64,000 nt of DNA from Methanolobus sp. WCC4 (lineage in GTDB: Archaea; Halobacteriota; Methanosarcinia; Methanosarcinales; Methanosarcinaceae): positions 1,284,480 to 1,348,479 of the forward strand of contig NZ_CP150629.1 in the NCBI RefSeq assembly GCF_038022665.1. The letters run 5' to 3'. Each line of letters begins with the position of its first letter. Within the stretch, counting starts at the first letter, position 1. Under the pieces are notes generated by a model. It saw only the letters and a list, made by a program, of their open reading frames with translations. It did no database searches and was not told where the DNA came from. Positions 1 to 7,900 of the stretch are shown one piece after another. The position numbers were made by a program, and so were the translations under genes.

Positions 1-987
1 GAGCCATGTTACATCGACCTCATCAGGTCTGAAATTAGGGTTAACGTGTGAGTTCTCTACATCGATCACATTACCTGAGTCATACATGAGAAGTCCCAGG
101 TATGCTATCATGGCACCGTTATCTCCCATGAATCTCTTCTCAGGTACGTAGAATGAGGCGCCACGTTCAGTACACATTATATCAAGCATTTCCCTGAGTC
201 TCATATTAGCTCCGACACCACCTGCAAGAAGGACCTCATTCTTTCCTGTGTGGGCAAGGGCGCGTTCTGTGACCTCTACCACCATTGCAAAGGCAGTCTC
301 CTGGAAAGAATAGCAGACATCTTCCATTGAATGCTTCTTTAAAGCCTCGGTGGCAGCTGTGGATAGTCCTGAAAAGGAGAGGTCCATTCCTTTGACAACA
401 TAAGGGAGTGGGATATATTTCGATGCATTCCTGGCAAATTGCTCTATCTGTGGTCCACCGGGATGTCCGAGACCGGCACTCCTTGCGAACTTATCAAATG
501 CATTACCAAGTCCGATATCCAGTGTCTCTCCGAACACTCTGTATCTTCCCATGCGATAGGCCAGTACCTGTGAATTCGCACCGCTGACGTAGAGGGTCAC
601 AGGGTCAGTTGCAGGGGTTTTCCAGCGTCCTACCTCGACATGCGCAAGACAGTGGTTCACACCTACAAGAGGAACATCAAGACTAATGGCAAGCATCCTG
701 GCAGCGGTTGCCACAGTACGAAGGCATGCCCCAAGTCCGGGTCCCTGTGAGAAGGAGATCGCATCTATCTGAGAGGCATCAACACCTTTCTTCTTAGCTT
801 CCTCAAGGACACCTTTTACAACATAGGAAGCATATTTTGCGTGATGCTGGGCTGCTTCCCTTGGATGTATCCCGCCTGTGGGAGGCCGGTACATATCAGA
901 TACCTCAGCGATCACGTCATTCTCATTAACGATAGCAGCACTGAGGTTCCATGCGGTCCCCTCAATGCCAAGTACTGTTCCTTTCAA
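1..987 (-). CDS. kae1: tRNA threonylcarbamoyladenosine synthase Kae1, partial at window edge
   Basis: Kae1/TsaD transfers the threonylcarbamoyl group to A37 of ANN-decoding tRNAs as part of the KEOPS complex. The visible 329 codons cover the whole ASKHA-fold domain, with the metal-binding HCLAH motif and the GANSQV and GGVGANMRL nucleotide-binding segments. I place the start at a TTG (position 987) preceded by GGAGAT seven bases upstream; no in-frame ATG fits. The frame is still open at position 1, just after the usual end of a Kae1 domain (DEVDVTW), so a C-terminal Bud32 kinase fusion, common in euryarchaea, is likely but not visible. It lies 38 bp downstream of the protease gene on the same strand. 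Confidence 0.93.
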   Translation of the reverse strand, partial: MKGTVLGIEGTAWNLSAAIVNENDVIAEVSDMYRPPTGGIHPREAAQHHAKYASYVVKGVLEEAKKKGVDASQIDAISFSQGPGLGACLRTVATAARMLAISLDVPLVGVNHCLAHVEVGRWKTPATDPVTLYVSGANSQVLAYRMGRYRVFGETLDIGLGNAFDKFARSAGLGHPGGPQIEQFARNASKYIPLPYVVKGMDLSFSGLSTAATEALKKHSMEDVCYSFQETAFAMVVEVTERALAHTGKNEVLLAGGVGANMRLREMLDIMCTERGASFYVPEKRFMGDNGAMIAYLGLLMYDSGNVIDVENSHVNPNFRPDEVDVTWL

Positions 988-1025
988 CTTGATATCTCCG
1001 ACGCTAAAAGGGGTGCAGTTGAATA

Positions 1026-4000
1026 TTAATTTTGCTGTTTCCTGATGAGTGCACAACTGATCGCTAGTATGGCCATAGTCAGAACTACGGATATTGCCGG
1101 AAGTTTTGCATTATCTTCTTTATCTTCCTCATCCGTGGTCTCAGCATTGTTATCCATGGCTGTTATGGATACATCGGCCCTTTCCGCCCCCATACCAGCT
1201 TTTTCGGCTTGAACGACCAGCGGCTCTTCTGCTGTAATGGCAAAAGGAGAGAACCCTGGTGTACTTGCTTCAAAGTAGAGGTATTCCTCGTCAGAACCAC
1301 TCTGTTCGGTAGAGAGTTTTTCCCATACATCCTCACTGTACCTGTTCAGGGTGATGGTATCAGTGTCTATATCATTATCCTGTACCCAATCTTTGCTGAC
1401 CTTGAAACCAATGACAGGGTTCTGGATGTTGCCTTCTATGGCATAGCCTGTCTTACCGACCCAGATGTTCAGATTCCTGTAGACAAGTCCGGGAGCAGGT
1501 TCATCTGCAAGTGCGGAAGTATCCTTCAATATCTCAATAGTGGTGCTTATCTTTCCTGCGTTCTTGAGGGATGTGTAGCGAATGTAGTCGATATCGTTCT
1601 TCTCATCATCGAAATCGAAGTCCACTATGTCATCCTTGCCGGCATAAACAGTAAGTACATCCTTAAAGCCGATGTTCTCATACTCTTCACCTGATGTGCC
1701 TCCGCCACCACCGCCTCCTCCTCCGCCACCGGAAGAGCTGGTTGTGGATGTTGTTGCTACATTGGTTCTTGTGATATTAATGGAAGTTGTGTTTGTATTC
1801 CCTGCTGAATCAGTGACGTTCGCATAGATTATGTTAGTACCTACAGAAAGGTCCACTGTTTCTACGAAGGTTCCATTTATTTCTTCAACAGATGTTTCAA
1901 TTCCGTTTACCGTAACAGATGCCGGGGAGCCAGTTCCATTAGCTATGCCTGAAATGCTAACTGATCCTGACGCTGTTGAACTTCCATCTGAGGGTGAGGT
2001 AATAGCGATAGTTGGTGTTGAATTGTCTATAATAAATGACCAACTGTGACTCATGAAGTTGCTGTTATTATCGGTGGCATTGACCATGACATCTATAGTC
2101 TGATTGTGGACAAACTCCATGTCTGTAACATTTGATATGTTATAGCCCATCGATATCGATGTGTTTGTAAAATCAACCTGACTTCCATTAATGATCATTG
2201 AAATGCTGCTCTTGTTCACACCGGATGCGTTGTCTGCGATATTTATGTAGATAAGGGGCAGTGTATCATTGATATACGAACCATTTGCAGGCATTTCTCC
2301 AAATGAATAAGGTGATGAGGTGTCATTTATATTGATCATGACTGTGTCAGGCTCTCCAGAGTTGCCTGCAGTATCATTGTATTGTATGGTATAATTGAAA
2401 TTACCCAATCCAATGCTTGTATTTACCGGAATGCTAAGGTTTGTGTCATTTGTCCACTGTTGTGGTGAAATTATCTCAGTTCCATTGAGCAGAACCCAGT
2501 AATATGCCGGATGAAGATCGAACAGTTTCCAGTATGTGAAGTTTGCAGTGCTGTTTGCTGAAAACTCGATGTTTGCCGGTTTTGTTGATGTTGGCTTTGT
2601 TGTATCCACAATAAAGGACCATAAGTGGGTGGTACTGACACTTAAATTGTTTTCCACAGTTACTGATACATTTATTGTACCGTCGGGATATGCCTGGGAG
2701 GTTATATTCTCTATTCTGTATCCGTCATCGATCGTTGTATTTGTAAAGACCACAGGTGAACCGTTGATGGTCATATTGAAGCTAGTTAGATTAAGGCCAT
2801 TTCCTCCATCGGTAATATTGACAGCTACATTGGTGATATTGTTGCTTGTGTAAGAGCCATTGACCGGAAACTCATCTGAGAACAAAGAGGCATTTATTGT
2901 TATATTGTACGCATTTAATGCATCGGCTCGACCGTAACCAAACTCATAATCAAAACCTGCAGCCCCTAGATCAATTGCAGAGGAGAGCAGAATATCTCGA
3001 ATCTCATCTGCCGACATTTCAGGCGTGACAGACCAGATCTGGGCTGCAATGGCTGCCACATGGGGTGCTGATGCACTGGTTCCGTAGAAAGGATCTGAAA
3101 AACCTCCTGCACCTGTTATACTCACGCCATCTATCCCGACGATATCAGGTTTTGGCCGCAAGACCTGTGATGGATATGAAATTGTCACCGGACCCTGGGA
3201 TGAGAAGTATTCTATATCTTCAGGGGTTGATGCTCTCACGGCTCCCACAGCGATAACATCTGGAACTGCAGGGTGTCCAAATATGGAATCGGCAGTAGTG
3301 AGATTATTAGTTGAAATTGAGGCTCCATTTCCCGGATATATGTAGAGTTCAAGCGTTTTTGGAGCTGAATTATTGTAGTTCTTTATCTTTATTGTAGTAT
3401 TGAATGTTGAACTATATGGATTTGAGAGCCCAAAGGCTTCTATTGAATCATCATCTCCATTCTGAGAGCTGCTGCTAGTTGCTAAAATATCTCCATTATC
3501 CTTATTGAATAAATAGAGATCATAATCATTCCCGGATGAACCAAAATTGTCATCCCATTGTAATACAACCGTTGCTGTGCCACTGGAGGGGAGTGTCAGA
3601 TCAAAGGATCTGTTGTGAAAATCATCCCCGTCGTTAGAATAATCTCCCTGATAATGTCTGGAACCCGAATTCCCTGCAGAGGATACATAAATAACATCGT
3701 TGTTAGCAATCACATCAGCAATATGTGATGCAACAACACCATCTTCAAAAAAAGGCTCCAATAACCAGCCAATATCATCGACTATTACATCACAGCCTGC
3801 ATCTACAAGTGCATCAATACCAGAGTTAAAGGCAACTTGATTATTACCCATATCATAGAAATAAAGCTCAGCCCCAGGTACCATATCATGTATGATCTCA
3901 AGCATTGCAGTACCCTCATCACCTCCTTGTGTGTTACTAAGTACTGTTATGTTTGGCAGATCACCAGAGGCTCTGGCACTTTCCCAGCTATCCACTCCAT

Positions 4001-4637
4001 CGGATATCACTCCTATTTTCATTCCAGTCCCATTGTATGAATAATTTGTACGTACTAGATCGGTTCTATGAATTGTATCCCCCTCTGTGATAACCGAACC
4101 AATCCTTACTTCTGGTGGCATTACTGTTCTAATATTCCTCACACTTTCAATTCCTGCCAGCTTTTCCAGGTTTCCGACCTCTACCCACGCAACAGCGATC
4201 TTGTTCTTTTCATCTCTATCTGTTATGTCCCACACATATGGTTCGATGTTTTCAATGTTTGATGATGGAGTGAGATAGATGTATGTGTAGACCAGATCAT
4301 CTGGAATTTGGGTATCAACATTTTTGGAAATGAAGTTTGTAGTGCTTAATTGAGTAGGAGCATCCATCTGAATTTCGGCAATTTCTGATTCTTCATCAAG
4401 CTCGTTCTCGTCAATTAGTTTAAGGAGGTCGGTGCTCAACTTTTGTTTTGCATCCGTCATATTGGATTTGGAGTATTCTATTTGAGATATGCTTTCAAAA
4501 GCAGCTGTAGAATTTGTAGTCAAATATGTATCATTTGAATTATTAGGGATATCTGTACTTATTGCATAGCTTACCCCAACTGAGAGTAGTATTAAAGAAA
4601 TGATTCCAAAATTGAATATCAGTTTTTTAGTTTTCAT
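1026..4637 (-). CDS. Secreted subtilisin-like (S8) protease with Glu at the catalytic His position and PGF-pre-PGF domain
   Basis: A 1203-residue exported protein. It has a signal peptide (about 1-26), a propeptide-like region to about 195, then an S8-type domain: Asp in SDGVDS (D213), the oxyanion-hole AGN (N323) and the nucleophile in GTSASAPHVAA (S521). Where classical subtilases have HGTHV this protein has EGTAM (E241), so the triad would be Asp-Glu-Ser. Three Ig-like segments (about 630-950) follow, then a run of 11 glycines, the PGF-pre-PGF domain ending in TPGFSPFAI, and a C-terminal membrane anchor with basic tail. It probably acts on the cell surface. The start ATG has a strong AGGAGG site, and it follows a 57-residue peptide gene by 2 bp. 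Confidence 0.88.
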   Translation of the reverse strand: MKTKKLIFNFGIISLILLSVGVSYAISTDIPNNSNDTYLTTNSTAAFESISQIEYSKSNMTDAKQKLSTDLLKLIDENELDEESEIAEIQMDAPTQLSTTNFISKNVDTQIPDDLVYTYIYLTPSSNIENIEPYVWDITDRDEKNKIAVAWVEVGNLEKLAGIESVRNIRTVMPPEVRIGSVITEGDTIHRTDLVRTNYSYNGTGMKIGVISDGVDSWESARASGDLPNITVLSNTQGGDEGTAMLEIIHDMVPGAELYFYDMGNNQVAFNSGIDALVDAGCDVIVDDIGWLLEPFFEDGVVASHIADVIANNDVIYVSSAGNSGSRHYQGDYSNDGDDFHNRSFDLTLPSSGTATVVLQWDDNFGSSGNDYDLYLFNKDNGDILATSSSSQNGDDDSIEAFGLSNPYSSTFNTTIKIKNYNNSAPKTLELYIYPGNGASISTNNLTTADSIFGHPAVPDVIAVGAVRASTPEDIEYFSSQGPVTISYPSQVLRPKPDIVGIDGVSITGAGGFSDPFYGTSASAPHVAAIAAQIWSVTPEMSADEIRDILLSSAIDLGAAGFDYEFGYGRADALNAYNITINASLFSDEFPVNGSYTSNNITNVAVNITDGGNGLNLTSFNMTINGSPVVFTNTTIDDGYRIENITSQAYPDGTINVSVTVENNLSVSTTHLWSFIVDTTKPTSTKPANIEFSANSTANFTYWKLFDLHPAYYWVLLNGTEIISPQQWTNDTNLSIPVNTSIGLGNFNYTIQYNDTAGNSGEPDTVMININDTSSPYSFGEMPANGSYINDTLPLIYINIADNASGVNKSSISMIINGSQVDFTNTSISMGYNISNVTDMEFVHNQTIDVMVNATDNNSNFMSHSWSFIIDNSTPTIAITSPSDGSSTASGSVSISGIANGTGSPASVTVNGIETSVEEINGTFVETVDLSVGTNIIYANVTDSAGNTNTTSINITRTNVATTSTTSSSGGGGGGGGGGGTSGEEYENIGFKDVLTVYAGKDDIVDFDFDDEKNDIDYIRYTSLKNAGKISTTIEILKDTSALADEPAPGLVYRNLNIWVGKTGYAIEGNIQNPVIGFKVSKDWVQDNDIDTDTITLNRYSEDVWEKLSTEQSGSDEEYLYFEASTPGFSPFAITAEEPLVVQAEKAGMGAERADVSITAMDNNAETTDEEDKEDNAKLPAISVVLTMAILAISCALIRKQQN

Positions 4638-4639
4638 TT

Positions 4640-4813
4640 CTAATCCTCCTTTTCAATAAGCACAGCAATTTCAGAAATAGCGTTATCAGTGTTTATATGT
4701 CCTGTTTTTAGAACTAGAAAGCTACCGGTATTTGTATTTTCGGTGCTTGCACTCGCTGTGGCGATTGCAATGATGAGTACGAACAAGATCAGAGGTATGT
4801 TTTTATTACGCAT
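4640..4813 (-). CDS. Small secreted peptide, related to the N-terminus of the neighbouring protease
   Basis: A 57-codon ORF starting ATG at 4813 and ending TAG two bases before the protease ATG. The product has a clear signal peptide (MRNKNIPLILFVLIIAIA, then TASAS) and a short mature part with the motif SFLVLKTGHINTD. The same pattern, signal peptide followed by VIFLKAGNIDTD, occurs at the N-terminus of the large subtilase at 4940-10072. It may be a free-standing propeptide piece, a remnant of a duplicated protease, or a translational coupler, because its last codons overlap the ribosome binding site of the protease. It is too short for most gene finders. The function is unknown. Confidence 0.6.
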   Translation of the reverse strand: MRNKNIPLILFVLIIAIATASASTENTNTGSFLVLKTGHINTDNAISEIAVLIEKED

Positions 4814-4860
4814 GGACTGTCATCCGTAGGTTATATTGCAAATGACACTATATTATCACA

Positions 4861-4874
4861 AATATATTTATATC
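4861..4874 (-). promoter_or_regulatory. TATA-box promoter for the peptide-protease pair
   Basis: On the minus strand this reads GATATAAATATATT, a good archaeal TATA box. Transcription would start near 4841, about 28 bases before the ATG at 4813, so the small peptide and the protease would share one mRNA. Confidence 0.5.
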
Positions 4875-4939
4875 TTCTGTGGCATAAAAATATGGATGTC
4901 TCTATTGCACCCGTATTGTATCTTCTGGTAAAAAAGAAT

Positions 4940-7900
4940 CTAATGCTTCCTCATGAGGAAGCAGACAAAAGATATTATCAAACCGCTTATCAGGGCAGAG
5001 AGTGCTCCTATGCTCTTTTCTTCCTGATTCTCAGCTTCAGTTGAACTACTGATGTTAAGATCAGGTGTATCATCAGATTCTTCTTCATCCGGAACCGAGG
5101 CAAGTCTCACATTGGCTTCACCGGTGATTACAAAAGGTGAGAATCCCGGTGTGCTTGATTCGAAGTACAGGTACTCATCATCCGAACCTGTCTGTGTGGT
5201 CGGAAGTCGTCCCCATCCGCCATCATATCTGTAAAGCACAATGCTATCTTCCTCAATATCATTGTCCTCGATCCAGCTTCGAGAGACTCTGAATCCAATG
5301 ACAGGGTCATCGATATTGTCTTCAGTTGCATATCCAACCTTTCCGACCCAGATATTTATGTTCTTGTAGATATCTCCCACAGGCAGTGAGTTGACGAATG
5401 CTGACCTATCTTTCAATACTTCAATGGTTACGGAGATAGTTCCTGAATTCTTAAGTGATTCGTAACTTACATACTGGATATCATTGCCATTCCTGTAGAA
5501 CTCGAACTTCACATTACCTGTTCCTACAAAGACCGAGCTGACATCCTTTACTTCGATGTTCTCGAACTCTTCACCTGAGGTGCCACCGCCACCTCCTCCT
5601 CCACCGCCACCTCCGCCGGAAGAGGGGGATGTAGTGGCTGGTGTGCTGGTGTCTTCAGCAATGTTAACTGTTACTACATATTCCTGATTTGACCCGTCTC
5701 CTGCAGTTACATTATATACCACAGGTTCTGTGAAATTCTGCACTATTCCTGTATCAGGGGACAGTTTATGTCCTGTACATTCAATTATTGGCACCAATGC
5801 TGTAACATTAGTTCCATATGGTACTGTCAGCTCAATTGTCCTTGCTGTTTTGTTGATAGTTCCTTCAACGGCAGGTTCCTCAAACTTGAAGCTTGTTATT
5901 TCCTTAGCAGTACTCGATGCAATGTAAACTGTTACTGTGTATGGTTGTGCCGTCCCATCCTCGGCAGTTACCGTATATATGACCGGACTCGTAAAGTCCT
6001 CCACTGTTTCATTTTCTGGTGATATTGATTGTCCTGTATGGACTATCGTTGGAATAAGTGCCGTAACGACCGTTCCATTTGGTACCGTAATTTCAATGTT
6101 CTTCTCGGATTCGTTTATCTGTCCGGTAGCAACAGGGTTTGTGAACTTGAAGCTTGTAATCTCCTTTTCCGTGTTCGGAGCTTCATTCACCGTTACTGTG
6201 TATTGCTTTTTCGATCCATCCTCTGCTGTCACTTCATATTCAACAGGGTTTGTGAAGTCCTTTTCAGTTCCACTTTCAGGTGATATTGATTGTCCTGTAT
6301 GGACTATTGTTGGAGTAAGAGCTGTCCTATCCGTTCCATATGGTACTGTCAGCTCAATGGTCCTTGCTGTCTGATCAATTGTTCCAATAGCATCAGGACT
6401 TGTGAACTTGAAGCTTGTAATCTCCTTTTCCGTGTTCGGAGCTTCTATCACTGTTACTGTGTACTTCTTTGTTGACCCATCCTCTGCTGTCACTTCATAT
6501 CCTACAGGGTCCGTGAAATCCTTTTCCACTCCGCTGGATGGTGTTATTGATTGTCCCGTATGAACTATTGTTGGAGTAAGTGCTGTCCTATCCGTTCCAT
6601 ATGGTACTGTCAGCTCAATGGTCCTTGCTGTCTGATCTATCGTTCCCGTTGCATCAGGACTTGTGAACTTGAAGCTTGTAATCTCTTTTTCCGTGTTCGG
6701 AGCAATATTGACCGTCACAGTGTACTGTTTTGTAGTTCCATCTTCTGCTGTCACTTCATATTCTACAGGGTTCGTGAAATTCTTTTCCACTCCGCCAGAT
6801 GGTGTTATTGATTGTCCCGTATGAACAATTGTTGGAGTAAGTGCTGTCCTATCAGTTCCATGTGGTACTGTCAGCTCAATGGTCCTTGCTGTCTGGTCAA
6901 TTGTTCCAGTAGCATCAGGACTTGTGAACTTGAAGCTTGTAATCTCCTTTTCCGTGTTCGGAGCTTCTGTCACTGTTACTGTGTACTTCTTTGTTGACCC
7001 ATCCTCTGCTGTCACTTCATATTCTACAGGGTCCGTGAAATCCTTTTCCACTCCGTTGGATGGTGTTATTGATTGTCCCGTATGAACTATTGTTGGAGTA
7101 AGTGCTGTCCTATCAGTTCCATGTGGTACTGTCAGCTCAATGGTCCTTGCTGTCTGATCAATTGTTCCAGTAGCATCAGGACTTGTGAACTTGAAGCTTG
7201 TAATCTCCTTTTCCGTGTTCGGAGCTTCTGTCACTGTTACTGTGTACTTCTTTGTTGACCCATCCTCTGCTGTCACTTCATATTCTACAGGGTCCGTGAA
7301 ATCCTTTTCCACTCCGTTGGATGGTGTTATTGATTGTCCCGTATGAACTATTGTTGGAGTAAGTGCTGTCCTATCAGTTCCATGTGGTACTGTTATTGTT
7401 ATGGTCCTTGCTGTCTGATCAATCATTCCCGTTGCATCAGGACTTGTGAACTTGAAGCTTGTTATATCCTTTTCTGTGTTTGGAGCTTCATTCACCGTTA
7501 CAGTGTATTGCTTACTTGATCCATCCTCTGCTGTCACAGTATAGGTTACAGGGTTTGTGAAGTCCTTTGCAACTCCGCTTGCTGGTGATATTGATTGTGC
7601 ATTGTGGGTAATAGTTGGCTCAAGGTATGAGACACCAGTTCCATATGGCACAGTCAGTTCTATTGTTCCTGCAGAATTATCTATTATACCATTTGTCACA
7701 GGGCTAGTTAGTCCAAAGCTTGTGATCTCAGGACCAACATTGAATTCCCATTCATAAGAGAACTGCTGTCCACTGTTCGTTGTAGCAGTGATTGACACGG
7801 TATGTTCTTCTGCCTGATATGCAACAGATGTATCGTGCTTGATTCTGTATCCATCAGTTATGACAGCAGAGGTAAATGTAACAGGATTTCCATCGATTGT

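Noticed and set aside
1690-1735. GC-rich GGN tracts at 1690-1735, 5580-5625 and 45560-45595 as possible microsatellites or structural DNA
   Set aside because: All three encode in-frame poly-Gly linkers before the PGF-pre-PGF domains, which explains them.
5768-7519. A series of antisense open frames of about 60-86 codons recurring every 261 bp
   Set aside because: They are the mirror image of the repeated protein-coding unit in the subtilase gene and share no independent signals.
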